Assembly (NCBI RefSeq): GCF_025195095.1
Contig: NZ_JANAVZ010000002.1
Coordinates: forward strand, 372,001-436,000
Direction: 5' to 3'
DNA length: 64,000 bases
DNA from: Paracoccus maritimus
GTDB taxonomy: Bacteria; Pseudomonadota; Alphaproteobacteria; Rhodobacterales; Rhodobacteraceae
Shown: piece by piece, positions 49,164-58,482 of the stretch
Numbering within the stretch: the first letter of the stretch is position 1
Layout: every line of letters starts with the position of its first letter
Made by a program: the position numbers and the translations under genes
The notes under the pieces: generated by a model
Databases searched by the model: none
The model's input: the letters and a program-made list of their open reading frames with translations, nothing else
Told to the model about the DNA's origin: nothing

Positions 49164-50492
49164 ATGCTTCACCAGACCGTGCCCGTTGGAACCCAGAAGA
49201 ACGATGATCCGCCTTCGGATCGCGTCTTCCTGCTGCTTCAGGGACCGCACGGCCCGTTCTTCGATCAGCTGGGACGGCTGCTGCGCGATGCTGGCGCCTC
49301 GGTCTGGCGCTGTGGCTTCAACGCAGGTGACGAATTTTTCTGGTCCGACAAGGCGCATTACATTCGTCATGAAGGCTCGATGCAGGATTGGCCGGCGCAT
49401 CTGGACAGGATCCTTGTCGAAAAGGGCGTAACGGATATCGTGCTTTACGGCGATGTGCGCCCGATCCACGACATCGCCCGCAGCGCCACACAGGACGATG
49501 ACCTGCGCCTGCATGTCTTCGAGGAAGGCTATCTTCGCCCCTATTGGATCAGCTATGAACGCGGCGGATCAAACGGGCATTCGCCGATGCTTCGGATTCC
49601 GCTGTCGCAGATGCGCGCCGCGTTGCGTGACTCGGGCAACGAGATACACCGCCCGCCGGCCCATTGGGGGGACATGCGTCACCACAAGTTCTATGGTGCC
49701 TTGTATCATTTTCTGGTGCTTGTCGCGAATGGCGGCTATCGCCGGTATCAGGGGCACCGTGCGATATCGGTCGCGCAGGAATTCCGGCTGAATCTGCGGC
49801 GTTTCCTGATGTCGCCGCTGTATAACCTGACGACACGATTGCAATGGCGCAAATGCAGGCTGGCGGGATGGCCGTATTCGCTGGTTCCGATGCAGCTTGA
49901 ACACGATTCGAATTTCCTTGGCCATTCTGCGTTCAGCAGCAACGCGCAGTTCATCGACACGGTGGTCGCAGAGTTCGCCAGGTCGGCGCCTCGCCACCAT
50001 CATCTGATTTTCAAGGCCCATCCGCTTGAGGATGGGCGTGCGGGGAATCGCAGTTCGGTCCGGGCTGCCGCGGCAAGGTTCGGGGTCGCCGGTCGCGTGC
50101 ACTATCTGCGCGGCGGCAAGCTGGCAGCACAGCTTGCCCATGCGAAATCGGTGATCACCGTGAACTCGACGGCGGCACAGCAGGCGCTGTGGCGCGGCAT
50201 TCCCGTGAAGGCGCTGGGGCGCGCGATCTACGCCAAACCGGGCATCATCGCAGACCAGTCGCTGGCCGATTTCTTCGCCGACCCGCAACCTCCCGATCCC
50301 GGCGCGTATCGGGTGTTGCGCGACTATCTTCTGCAGACCAGCCAGATCCCCGGCGGATTTTATTCCCAGCGGTCGCGCGCGCACGCCTTGCGGCTTGTCG
50401 CGGACCTGATCCTGCAGGCCGAAGATCCGTACGAGGCGCTCGCTCAGGGGCGTGTCGCACATCGGCACCAGATATTCGATCTTGGAGCCTGA
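49164..50492 (+). CDS. kpsS: Capsule polysaccharide Kdo transferase KpsS-like
   Basis: The 442-residue protein has LLLQGPHGPFFDQLGRLL near the start, VLYGDVRPIHDIAR, VFEEGYLRPYWI (the GHMP/GT-B acceptor region), HHLIFKAHPLEDGRAG, and ITVNSTAAQQALWRGIPVKALG. This is KpsS, one of the two retaining beta-Kdo transferases that build the Kdo linker on lyso-phosphatidylglycerol for capsule export. It is the first gene of a plus-strand block between the rib genes. Confidence 0.88.
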   Translation: MLHQTVPVGTQKNDDPPSDRVFLLLQGPHGPFFDQLGRLLRDAGASVWRCGFNAGDEFFWSDKAHYIRHEGSMQDWPAHLDRILVEKGVTDIVLYGDVRPIHDIARSATQDDDLRLHVFEEGYLRPYWISYERGGSNGHSPMLRIPLSQMRAALRDSGNEIHRPPAHWGDMRHHKFYGALYHFLVLVANGGYRRYQGHRAISVAQEFRLNLRRFLMSPLYNLTTRLQWRKCRLAGWPYSLVPMQLEHDSNFLGHSAFSSNAQFIDTVVAEFARSAPRHHHLIFKAHPLEDGRAGNRSSVRAAAARFGVAGRVHYLRGGKLAAQLAHAKSVITVNSTAAQQALWRGIPVKALGRAIYAKPGIIADQSLADFFADPQPPDPGAYRVLRDYLLQTSQIPGGFYSQRSRAHALRLVADLILQAEDPYEALAQGRVAHRHQIFDLGA

Positions 50493-50588
50493 GATCGCAC
50501 GAAATGGTGGTGCCGCCGGGTCTCTGCGGCTAGATTGGGCACGAAAACCAGATCATAACCTGGCATGAGAATAACGGGAGTTTCAGAG

Positions 50589-51719
50589 GTGACAGTCTTT
50601 TCTTCACGGGCCGGCGTCCTGCGCCTGAGCATGCTTGCGGCGCTGGTCGTTCTTAGCGCCTGCGGATTGCCACGCTCGGGGCCGAACAAGAATGAAATCT
50701 ACGCCGGTGCTGTCGAGCGCGGCGGAAACGCCCATGTGATCTATGTCAACGATCATGTGACACGTGCGACGAACTTTGCGCCGACCTACGGTTTCTCGAA
50801 CAGTTTCCTTCGCGCAGGACAGGTCGGCGCCGACGAAATCCGCTCCGGCGACGTTCTGGGGCTGTCGATCTGGGAAAACGTCGATGATGGCCTGCTGACA
50901 GCGCTTGGGTCCAGTTCGACCGCCCTGACCGAAATTCAGGTGGACAGTGCCGGTTATATCTTCGTCCCCTATGCGGGTCGCATCCGTGCCGCCGGAAACA
51001 GCCCCGAACAACTGCGCCAGATCATCACGGACCGGCTTAGCGCACAGACCCCCGACCCGCAGGTGACTGTCAGCCGCGTCGCAGGAAACGGTGCGACGGT
51101 CTCGGTCCTGGGCAAGGTGATGGCACAGGGCGTGTATCCCATCGAACGGCCCACACGGTCGCTGTCGGCGATGCTGGCACGCGCCGGCGGCGTCTCGGTG
51201 GAACCCGAGGTGGCAGTTGTCACCGTCAAGCGCGGCAACCAGCAGGGCAAGGTCTGGTTGACGGATCTTTACGGCAGCAGGTCCAACGACATCGCGTTGC
51301 GTCCCGGCGACATCGTCCTGGTTGAGGAAGATCAACGCAGCTTCACCGCGTTGGGCGCATTGGGCGGACAGACGCGGGTGCCGCTGGGGAACGAAGCCAT
51401 CAACGGGGTGGAAGCAATCGCGATGGTTGGCGGCCTCAGTTCGGCTTTGGCAGATCCGACCGGGGTCTTCGTGCTGCGCGATGAGCCTGAATCGGTGGCC
51501 AGCAATGTGTTGGGCAAGCCGGTGAACGGCATGCAGCGGATCGCGTATGTGCTGGATCTGACACGTCCAAACGGGCTGTTTCTGGCGCGCGATTTCCTTA
51601 TCCGTGACGGCGACACCGTCTATGTGACCGAAGCGCCTTACGTCCAGTTCTCGAAAGTCCTGGCCGCTGTCACGGGCAGCGCAGATTCGGCAGACTCGCT
51701 GACCTCGATCGGCGATTAG
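50589..51719 (+). CDS. Outer-membrane polysaccharide export lipoprotein (Wza/KpsD type)
   Basis: The 376-residue protein has a lipobox VVLSAC (Cys about residue 25), then a poly-saccharide export domain with IRSGDVLGLSIWEN, IQVDSAGYIFVPYAGRI and VSVLGKVMAQGVYPI, then SLBB-like domains (GVEAIAMVGGL). It forms the outer-membrane exit of capsule. I chose the GTG at 50589 behind ACGGGAG because it gives a normal signal peptide; an ATG at 50565 adds 8 residues. Confidence 0.88.
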   Translation: MTVFSSRAGVLRLSMLAALVVLSACGLPRSGPNKNEIYAGAVERGGNAHVIYVNDHVTRATNFAPTYGFSNSFLRAGQVGADEIRSGDVLGLSIWENVDDGLLTALGSSSTALTEIQVDSAGYIFVPYAGRIRAAGNSPEQLRQIITDRLSAQTPDPQVTVSRVAGNGATVSVLGKVMAQGVYPIERPTRSLSAMLARAGGVSVEPEVAVVTVKRGNQQGKVWLTDLYGSRSNDIALRPGDIVLVEEDQRSFTALGALGGQTRVPLGNEAINGVEAIAMVGGLSSALADPTGVFVLRDEPESVASNVLGKPVNGMQRIAYVLDLTRPNGLFLARDFLIRDGDTVYVTEAPYVQFSKVLAAVTGSADSADSLTSIGD

Positions 51720-51726
51720 ACCGCGC

Positions 51727-53742
51727 ATGCGCGAAACCGAAGATCAGGCCGTCGGGGACGATCCCCGGCGGCTTTTCGTATTCAATGGCGGGTTCTGGTG
51801 GAAGCCGCGCCTGCGGCGCATCCTTGCGCTTGCAGGATGGCGACTGTCCGCGGGCATTCCTGCGGAAGGACGGGATTGCGTCGGCATATGGGGCGCAAGC
51901 CCCACATCCTGGCGCGGCCGCCGGGTTGCAACGGCGCGGAACGCCCGCCTGATCACCGTCGAGGACGCGTTCCTGCGATCGATCCTGCCCGGGCGGGCAT
52001 CGGGACATGTCGCGCGGCGCGGACCGATCGGCCTGATCATCGACCCCGACGGCGCGCATTTTGATCCCGCCTGCCCCTCGCGGATTGAACTCCTCGCCGC
52101 CGCGCCGCATCCCGCACCTCTGCTGGAACGTGCCGCACGCAGCATTCAGCGGCTGCGCGATCTGGACCTGTCCAAGTATAACGCCCACGACCCCGATATT
52201 GCCGCGCCGACTCCCGGATATGTGCTGGTCGTCGATCAGACAGCAGGCGACGCATCACTTATGGGGGCGGGACGTGCGACATTCCTGAGAATGCTGATGA
52301 CCGCGCGCGCCGAACACCCGGGGGCGCAGATCGTCCTGCGCACCCATCCCGAGACGGCCTCGGGGCTGCGTCCGGGCCATTTCGTTCCCGAGGATCTGCA
52401 ACCTGGCGATCAGATCTGCAGCGCCCCCGTATCGCCGTGGCGTTTGATCGAGAACGCCCGCGCCGTCTATGCCGTCAGTTCGCAGCTGGGGTACGAGGCG
52501 ATCCTGGCAGGGTGTCGCCCGCGATTGTTCGGGCAACCCTTCTACGCGGGCTGGGGCCTCAGCGATGATGAACTTGCCTTGCCCAAGGGGCGCCGCGGCC
52601 ATGCCACGCGCGAATCCCTGTTCGTGGCCAGTCATCTTCTTGGCCCCGTCTGGTATGATCCCTGTCGCGACCGTCTGACCGATTTCGAGGGCGCAGTGGA
52701 TCAGGTCCATGAAGAGGCGCGGGTCTGGCGGCAGGATCGCGCCGGTCACGTGGCCTATGGCATGCGGCTGTGGAAGCGAGCATTCATCAGCCGCGCCTTT
52801 GGCGACGCCCATCCGGTCCGCTTTACCGCAACGCCCTCGCCTCAGGTCACGCTGGGATGGGCCGGGCATGCCGATCAGGTTCCCCATGCGACCCGCGTCG
52901 AGGACGGTTTCCTGCGGTCCCGGGGGCTGGGGGCGGCGCTGACGCCTCCGCTGTCGCTGGTCGCGGATGACCTGGGGATCTATTATGACCCGACACGCGA
53001 AAGCCGCCTTGAAAGGCTGATTGCAGCCGGCCCACCGCCGGGTGGCGAGGCGCGCGCCTTGCAGATCATCGACCGGGTCCGGGCAGCCGGCCTGTCGAAA
53101 TACAATCTGGATGGGGCGGCACCGATACTTCCCGGCACGGACGGGCGGCGCGTCATTCTGGTTCCCGGTCAGGTCGAGGATGACGCCTCGATCCGCCTGG
53201 GCGCCGGACGCGAAAATCGCAATCTGGATCTGCTTGCACGAACCCGCGCCGAGAACCCGGACGCATATCTGATCTACAAGCCGCATCCCGATGTCGAAAC
53301 AGGGTTGCGGCCCGGCGTGATCGCCGAGGCCGATCTGCAGTGGCTGGCGGATCATGTGGTGCACAATACCGATGCGGCTGCGCTGCTGACCGCGGTTGAT
53401 GAGGTCTGGACGATCACATCGACGCTGGGGTTCGAAGCCCTGCTGCGCGGCGTGCCGGTGACTGTGCTGGGCGCGCCTTTCTATGCCGGTTGGGGGCTGA
53501 CCCACGATCTGGGCAAGCCACCCGCGCGCAGACAGGCCCGCCCGTCACTCGCGGCGCTGGTTCATGCCTGTCTGATCGCCTATCCTCGTTATCGCGATCC
53601 GGTAACTGGGCTGCCCTGCCCTGTCGAGGTTGCACTGGAAAGACTGGCCGACCCGTCGCTTGTGCCACGTGGCGCGGGCTTGCGTATTCTGTCGAAGGCG
53701 CAGGGGGCGTTGTCCGGCCATTCCTGGATCTGGCGCAGATAG
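51727..53742 (+). CDS. kpsC: Capsule Kdo transferase KpsC (two tandem modules)
   Basis: The 671-residue protein has two related GT halves: EDAFLRS and EDGFLRS, DLSKYN and GLSKYN, GQPFYAGWGL and GAPFYAGWGL mark equivalent positions (about residues 79, 152, 272 and 395, 455, 585). KpsC is the bifunctional retaining Kdo transferase that works with KpsS to make alternating beta-2,4 and beta-2,7 Kdo linkages. It starts 7 bases after the wza-like gene, and it is convergent with ribD. Confidence 0.92.
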   Translation: MRETEDQAVGDDPRRLFVFNGGFWWKPRLRRILALAGWRLSAGIPAEGRDCVGIWGASPTSWRGRRVATARNARLITVEDAFLRSILPGRASGHVARRGPIGLIIDPDGAHFDPACPSRIELLAAAPHPAPLLERAARSIQRLRDLDLSKYNAHDPDIAAPTPGYVLVVDQTAGDASLMGAGRATFLRMLMTARAEHPGAQIVLRTHPETASGLRPGHFVPEDLQPGDQICSAPVSPWRLIENARAVYAVSSQLGYEAILAGCRPRLFGQPFYAGWGLSDDELALPKGRRGHATRESLFVASHLLGPVWYDPCRDRLTDFEGAVDQVHEEARVWRQDRAGHVAYGMRLWKRAFISRAFGDAHPVRFTATPSPQVTLGWAGHADQVPHATRVEDGFLRSRGLGAALTPPLSLVADDLGIYYDPTRESRLERLIAAGPPPGGEARALQIIDRVRAAGLSKYNLDGAAPILPGTDGRRVILVPGQVEDDASIRLGAGRENRNLDLLARTRAENPDAYLIYKPHPDVETGLRPGVIAEADLQWLADHVVHNTDAAALLTAVDEVWTITSTLGFEALLRGVPVTVLGAPFYAGWGLTHDLGKPPARRQARPSLAALVHACLIAYPRYRDPVTGLPCPVEVALERLADPSLVPRGAGLRILSKAQGALSGHSWIWRR

Positions 53743-53755
53743 GTTTTGCGCGCGA

Positions 53756-54763
53756 TCAGTCGCGGCCCCAAAGGTGCAGGATGTCATTGCCGATGCGCCG
53801 CGTCTCGAGCAGGCGGAAACGCGGCGCGTCGGCCAGACGCGCCAGCCCAAGCCCGCCAAGCGACGCACGAGCATCCTGACCCAGAACCAGCCCGGCGGAA
53901 TAGCAAAGCAATTGGTCAACCCGATCCGCCGCGATCAATTCGGCAGCCAGCTTCCCTCCCCCCTCGCAGAAGACGCGGGTAATCCCCCGGTCGGCGAGCT
54001 GTTCAAGGATGTGGTCAATCGGCCCCGACAGATCCCAAAGGGGCCCGTAATCTTGACCCTCGGGCGGCAGTTCGGGCAGCTTCTGCGACGACAGGATGAC
54101 GCGCGCCGGCTGACGAACCGGGCCGAAACCGCGCACATTCAGTGCGGGATGATCTGCACGCGCGGTGCCTCCACCCACCATGATGGCGTCATGCTGCAGA
54201 CGCATGGCATGCACATGCCGCCGCGCCGCCGCGCCGGTGATCCACCGGCTTTCGCCCTGTTGTGTGGCAATACGTCCATCAAGACTGGTCGCAAGTTTCA
54301 GCGTGACGAATGGCCGACCCTGCGTGACGCGCATCAGGAAGCCCGCCTGAATGGCGCGCGCCTGTGGTTCGCAGACGCCTTCGGTGACCTCGATACCCGC
54401 CTCGCGCAGGATCGCATGGCCACGCCCCGCCACGCGCGGGTCGGGATCAGTCAGTGCGGTGACGCAGCGCGCGATTCTGGACGCGACCAAAGCCTCGGCG
54501 CAGGGCGGCGTCCGACCGTGATGCGCACAAGGTTCCAGCGTGACATAGGCCGTCGCGCCGCGCGCCTGCGCGCCGGCCTGTTCCAGGGCGACACGTTCGG
54601 CATGCGGCCGTCCTCCGGGCTGTGTCCAGCCGCGACCGACCACCCGGCCCGCGCGCACCAGAACGCATCCGACCGCCGGATTCGGCCACACGTTGCCCAG
54701 CCCCCGCCGCGACAGGCGCAGGGCATGGGCCATATGTTGGCGGTCTTCGAGGTCTTGGCTCAC
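53756..54763 (-). CDS. ribD: Bifunctional diaminohydroxyphosphoribosylaminopyrimidine deaminase / 5-amino-6-(5-phosphoribosylamino)uracil reductase
   Basis: RibD performs steps 2 and 3 of riboflavin synthesis. The 335-residue protein has the deaminase zinc motif HAE (PHAERVAL) and [11 protein letters not shown], then the reductase half with [12 protein letters not shown] and [14 protein letters not shown]. The GTG start overlaps the nrdR stop by GTGA; the ATG 30 bases inside (54733) is less likely. It is separated from ribE by the capsule genes. Confidence 0.95.
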   Translation of the reverse strand: MSQDLEDRQHMAHALRLSRRGLGNVWPNPAVGCVLVRAGRVVGRGWTQPGGRPHAERVALEQAGAQARGATAYVTLEPCAHHGRTPPCAEALVASRIARCVTALTDPDPRVAGRGHAILREAGIEVTEGVCEPQARAIQAGFLMRVTQGRPFVTLKLATSLDGRIATQQGESRWITGAAARRHVHAMRLQHDAIMVGGGTARADHPALNVRGFGPVRQPARVILSSQKLPELPPEGQDYGPLWDLSGPIDHILEQLADRGITRVFCEGGGKLAAELIAADRVDQLLCYSAGLVLGQDARASLGGLGLARLADAPRFRLLETRRIGNDILHLWGRD

Positions 54764-55224
54764 TCTGGCAGATTGCCGGGCCGCAGTTCAGACACGAACT
54801 TGTCGAAATCGTCGGCATCCTGGAAGTTCTTGTAAACGCTCGCAAAGCGCACATAACCGACATTGTCGATCCGCGACAGCGCCTCCATCACGATCTCGCC
54901 GATCATCTTCGAGGGAATATCCGTCTCGCCCGTGCTTTCCAACCGCCGCACGATGCCCGAGATCATCTGTTCGATCCGCTCTGGTTCGACGGGACGTTTC
55001 TGCATGGCGATGCGGATCGACCGGGCCATCTTGTCGCGGTCGAAATCCTCGCGCTTGCCATTGCTTTTTACGACGACCAGATCGCGAAGCTGCACCCGTT
55101 CATAGGTGGTAAAACGCCCTCCGCAGGCCGGGCAGAAACGTCGACGCCTGATCGCCACATTGTCCTCGGCCGGACGTGAATCCTTGACCTGCGTATCGAC
55201 ATTTCCGCAAAACGGGCAGCGCAT
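54760..55224 (-). CDS. nrdR: Ribonucleotide reductase regulator NrdR
   Basis: NrdR represses ribonucleotide reductase genes according to ATP/dATP load. The 154-residue protein has the zinc ribbon MRCPFCG...[16 protein letters not shown] (Cys 3, 6, 31, 34) and the ATP-cone with [28 protein letters not shown] lies upstream. It starts the riboflavin operon, as in many alphaproteobacteria. Confidence 0.95.
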   Translation of the reverse strand: MRCPFCGNVDTQVKDSRPAEDNVAIRRRRFCPACGGRFTTYERVQLRDLVVVKSNGKREDFDRDKMARSIRIAMQKRPVEPERIEQMISGIVRRLESTGETDIPSKMIGEIVMEALSRIDNVGYVRFASVYKNFQDADDFDKFVSELRPGNLPE

Positions 55225-55389
55225 CCCTATGTCCCCTCGGCCGCGACTTCCGCATGAACTATAGGGTCGACCGCAGGGATTGGGTAGCGTTATCCACAGC
55301 CCACAAGATACGGCCTGCGGAACCTGTGGCCCGAATGCCGCGTTCACCGCGCAGCGACGCGACAGATTTCAGCTCAAGAAAGGTGCGAC

Positions 55390-56061
55390 ATGCCCAAGAC
55401 CCTGTTCATCACCGGGGCCTCGTCCGGTATCGGTGCAGCGACTGCCCACGCCGCCGTGGCCAGTGGCTGGAACGTGGCGTTGATGGCCCGTTCCGAGGAT
55501 AAGTTGAGGTCCCTGCAGAACGAGTTGGGCGATGCCGCGGCGATCTTTCCGGGCGATGTCACGCAAGAGGCTGATCTTCTTCACGCCACATCCGGTGCGG
55601 TTGATCGTTTCGGCGGCATCGACGCGGTTTTCGCCAACGCCGGTCGCGGACTGTCGAAGCCCGGCACAGAGGGCGGTGATCTGGAAGATATCCGCGGCAT
55701 GATAGATCTGAATATCACCGGGTTGGTGATGACCGCGCGGGCAACCCTGCCGGAACTGCGGAAGACCCAAGGCACCCTTGTGCTGACCGGATCGGCCGCC
55801 GGCAGACGGCATATCGCCGGCTCAATCTATGGCGCGACGAAATGGTTCGTTCACGGCTGTGCCGGGAATATGGCCGAGGAAATGCGCGAATGGGGCGGTC
55901 GCTGCGCCGTGGTTGCGCCCGGCATGGTGGACACGCCGTTCTTTGATCAGGGCGCGCCGGACAAGTTGCAACCCGAAGATGTCGCGAATGCCGTGATCCA
56001 GATCATCGATGCACCAAAGCGCGCGGCGATCCGCGAGGTATTCCTGATGCCGCAGGCATAG
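55390..56061 (+). CDS. Short-chain dehydrogenase/reductase
   Basis: The 223-residue SDR has a NAD(P)-binding TGASSGIG (residues 8-15), NAGRG, GSAAG with the catalytic Ser (about 138), and YGATK (Tyr 151, Lys 155). The basic residue after the first strand (ARSEDKL) suggests NADPH. Substrate unknown. AGAAAGG precedes the ATG. It is convergent with yjbQ. Confidence 0.92.
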   Translation: MPKTLFITGASSGIGAATAHAAVASGWNVALMARSEDKLRSLQNELGDAAAIFPGDVTQEADLLHATSGAVDRFGGIDAVFANAGRGLSKPGTEGGDLEDIRGMIDLNITGLVMTARATLPELRKTQGTLVLTGSAAGRRHIAGSIYGATKWFVHGCAGNMAEEMREWGGRCAVVAPGMVDTPFFDQGAPDKLQPEDVANAVIQIIDAPKRAAIREVFLMPQA

Positions 56062-56067
56062 AACGGT

Positions 56068-56490
56068 TCATGAGGTCTGGAACATCGCCGCGACCTGCCG
56101 CCGATGCGGCGCGCGCCGGTGTTCCACCAGATAAATCCCCTGCCATGTTCCCAGTTGCATCCGTCCGCGAGCCACGGGGATCTGCAAACTGACCGGAAGC
56201 ACCGCAGCCTTCAGATGCGCGGGCATGTCGTCTGGACCCTCGTCGCGGTGGGTGATCCACCCCATCGTCGGGTGATCAGCGGGGCGCGCAATCCGGTCCA
56301 GCCAGTTCAGAAGATCGACCTGCACATCGGGATCGGCATTTTCCTGAACAAGCAACGAACAAGACGTATGACGCACCATCAGCGTCAGAACCCCATCGCG
56401 GGCCTGCAAATTTCCGAGCCATGCGGCAATTTCTTGCGTGAACTCATGGCAGGCGGGGCCGTGTGTCTCGATGCGGAAGACATGGTTCAT
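56068..56490 (-). CDS. YjbQ family (UPF0047) secondary thiamine-phosphate synthase-like protein
   Basis: The 140-residue protein has LTLMVRHTSCSLLVQENADPDV with the conserved His, and LGTWQGIYLVEHRRAPHRR with the C-terminal conserved Gly-Trp...Glu-His. The family forms trimers; a thiamine-phosphate synthase activity was reported for E. coli YjbQ. It is coupled to rmuC by ATGA overlap. Confidence 0.88.
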   Translation of the reverse strand: MNHVFRIETHGPACHEFTQEIAAWLGNLQARDGVLTLMVRHTSCSLLVQENADPDVQVDLLNWLDRIARPADHPTMGWITHRDEGPDDMPAHLKAAVLPVSLQIPVARGRMQLGTWQGIYLVEHRRAPHRRQVAAMFQTS

Positions 56491-57980
56491 TCTGCTGCCT
56501 CGCCGGCACCGGTGGGCGGGGGCGACAGGGGCTGATGCTGATCCTGTCGGTCATGGTCCATCGCGATCTGCTTTTGCGCCCGCGCCCCCAGATCGCGCAG
56601 CATCTCGACCTGACGGATGACATTGCCCGGACCGCGTGACAGGCGATCCACGGCTTGGCCGTGCGCGCGGCTTGCCTGATCCAGCGCACGGCCTACGGCT
56701 TCCATGGAATCGACAAACCCCGCGACCTTGTCATAAAGCGCGCCCGCGCGGCTGGCGATTTCCATGGCGTTGCTTTCGCGCCGCTCGACCGACCAGATAT
56801 GTTCGACGGTGCGCAGGGTCAGCATAAGGGTCGTGGGCGTGGTCAGGCCGACACCGCGTTCCAGCGCAAAGCCCGCAAGCGACGGGTCGGCGCGCAACGC
56901 ATCCGAAAACGCGCCCTCGATCGGGATGAACATCAGCACATAATCGACCGAATTGTCGTCCATGCGGTGATAGCCCTTGTCCCCCAGAGTGACGATATGG
57001 GTGCGAATTGCGGCGACATGACGACGCAGCGCAGACTGGACTTCGGCCGGATCCTCGGCATTGACCGAGACTTCGTAATCGTTCAGCGACACCTTGCTGT
57101 CGATCACCATGATCTTCTGACGCGGCATCTTCACCACGACATCGGGTCGCCACAGCTTGCCATCCTCGTCACGCCAGCTGGCCTGAATGTCGTAATGCGT
57201 GCCGGATTCCAGCCCCGACCCCTCAAGAATACGCTCCAGCACCATTTCGCCCCAGGCGCCCTGCCGCTGCTTGTCGCCCTTCAAGGCGCGGGTCAGGTTC
57301 ACGGCCTCGCGCGAGATGTCCTCGGACCGTTTGTGCAGGAACGCGATCTGTTCGCGCAGACGCGCACCTTCTTCGTCCAAGACCTTGTTCCGGCTTTGAA
57401 GTTCGGTCTGGAAACGATGCACCTGTTCGCGGAAGGGATTCAGCAGTGCCGTCAGTTGTTCGCCCTGCGCCTTCTGGATATCGTTCTGCTGAACGCGCAA
57501 CGTCTCGGCCGCCAGCAGCTTGAACTGGCCTGTCATTTCCTCGCGCAACTCGCGCAACGTGGCGATTTCGCGTTCTGCAGCTTCGCGATCCTTGCGCGCG
57601 CCAAGACGGGTCTCGGCCAGATCGGACTGAGCTTGCGACAGTTGCTGCCGGGTCTGATGCAGGACATCGGCAAGCCCGTCGCGCTCGTCACCCAGTTCGG
57701 CAAGCCGCGCCGACTGCGCCTCGGCTCGCGCCTCGCGCTGGCCCAGATCAAGCTCGAACTGCCGGTTGCGTTCTGTCGATGCGTCAAGTTCCGCGCGCAG
57801 ATCATGAATCTGCGCGGACTGCCCTTGCAGGATCGACTGAGCCTGTGCGCGTCCGCGCCGCCAGCGTGCGGCGACCAACCACAGCAGAATCAAAGCTGCC
57901 AAGGCAAACGCCAGCATTGTCTGCACCGTCGCCAGATCGCTGAACGAGGCGACAAGCTGCTGCAAAAGGTTCTCAGGCAT
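56487..57980 (-). CDS. rmuC: DNA recombination protein RmuC
   Basis: The 497-residue protein has an N-terminal transmembrane helix (about 17-40), a long coiled-coil region (about 45-200) and the RmuC nuclease-like domain with VVKMPRQKIMVIDSKVSLNDY and VDYVLMFIPIEGAFSDAL. RmuC limits inverted-repeat recombination. ATG start, translated with yjbQ. Confidence 0.9.
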   Translation of the reverse strand: MPENLLQQLVASFSDLATVQTMLAFALAALILLWLVAARWRRGRAQAQSILQGQSAQIHDLRAELDASTERNRQFELDLGQREARAEAQSARLAELGDERDGLADVLHQTRQQLSQAQSDLAETRLGARKDREAAEREIATLRELREEMTGQFKLLAAETLRVQQNDIQKAQGEQLTALLNPFREQVHRFQTELQSRNKVLDEEGARLREQIAFLHKRSEDISREAVNLTRALKGDKQRQGAWGEMVLERILEGSGLESGTHYDIQASWRDEDGKLWRPDVVVKMPRQKIMVIDSKVSLNDYEVSVNAEDPAEVQSALRRHVAAIRTHIVTLGDKGYHRMDDNSVDYVLMFIPIEGAFSDALRADPSLAGFALERGVGLTTPTTLMLTLRTVEHIWSVERRESNAMEIASRAGALYDKVAGFVDSMEAVGRALDQASRAHGQAVDRLSRGPGNVIRQVEMLRDLGARAQKQIAMDHDRQDQHQPLSPPPTGAGEAAE

Positions 57981-58067
57981 GAACGCTCCGTCTTCTCACG
58001 CGACAGTGTTCACTTTTTGTGCTGCAACGCAACCCCGCGCCTGACGCTGTGGCAGTCAGGAAAGGAC

Positions 58068-58475
58068 CTAGACCGCCACCGATTGCAGGAACGCCACGAC
58101 GCCACCGGCATAGTCGCTTGGATCCACTGTCGAGGCGGACGAGCTGGCAAACCAGTCCATCAACGAGCCATGTTCACGATCGGAAAACCGCATCCGCCAA
58201 TCCTGGAATCGCCGTTGCGCCAGACTGCCTTCGCCAAGCACGGAGATGTCACGGTGCCTGGTATCGCGGAGGATCGACTGGATGACGTGCTGCAACTGGT
58301 ACTGCGGTCCCTCCAGCCACTGAAAGAACAACCCGTCCTCGTGATGCAGACACCCGGTCAGGCCGGCCGCGTCATTGCGCTGGCGGGCAGCCTTAAGGAT
58401 ATCCTCAAGATCGCCGACATTCAGACCGTCGCAGGCTGTGCTGCGATACAGAAAAAATCCTAGCCCGTCGAACAT
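58068..58475 (-). CDS. BLUF-domain blue-light photoreceptor
   Basis: The 135-residue protein is a single BLUF domain binding FAD. From the ATG at 58475, Tyr10 (LYRS), Asn34 (QRNDAAGLTG), Gln52 (FFQWLEG) and Trp93 (QDWRM) match AppA Tyr21, Asn45, Gln63 and Trp104 with a constant offset of 11. The rest (HRDISVL) completes the ferredoxin-like fold. There is a 35-residue tail and no effector domain. The gene starts 7 bases past the rpoD stop on the same strand; a TTG at 58493 inside rpoD is an alternative. Blue-light partners are unknown. Confidence 0.9.
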   Translation of the reverse strand: MFDGLGFFLYRSTACDGLNVGDLEDILKAARQRNDAAGLTGCLHHEDGLFFQWLEGPQYQLQHVIQSILRDTRHRDISVLGEGSLAQRRFQDWRMRFSDREHGSLMDWFASSSASTVDPSDYAGGVVAFLQSVAV

Positions 58476-58482
58476 GATCGGA

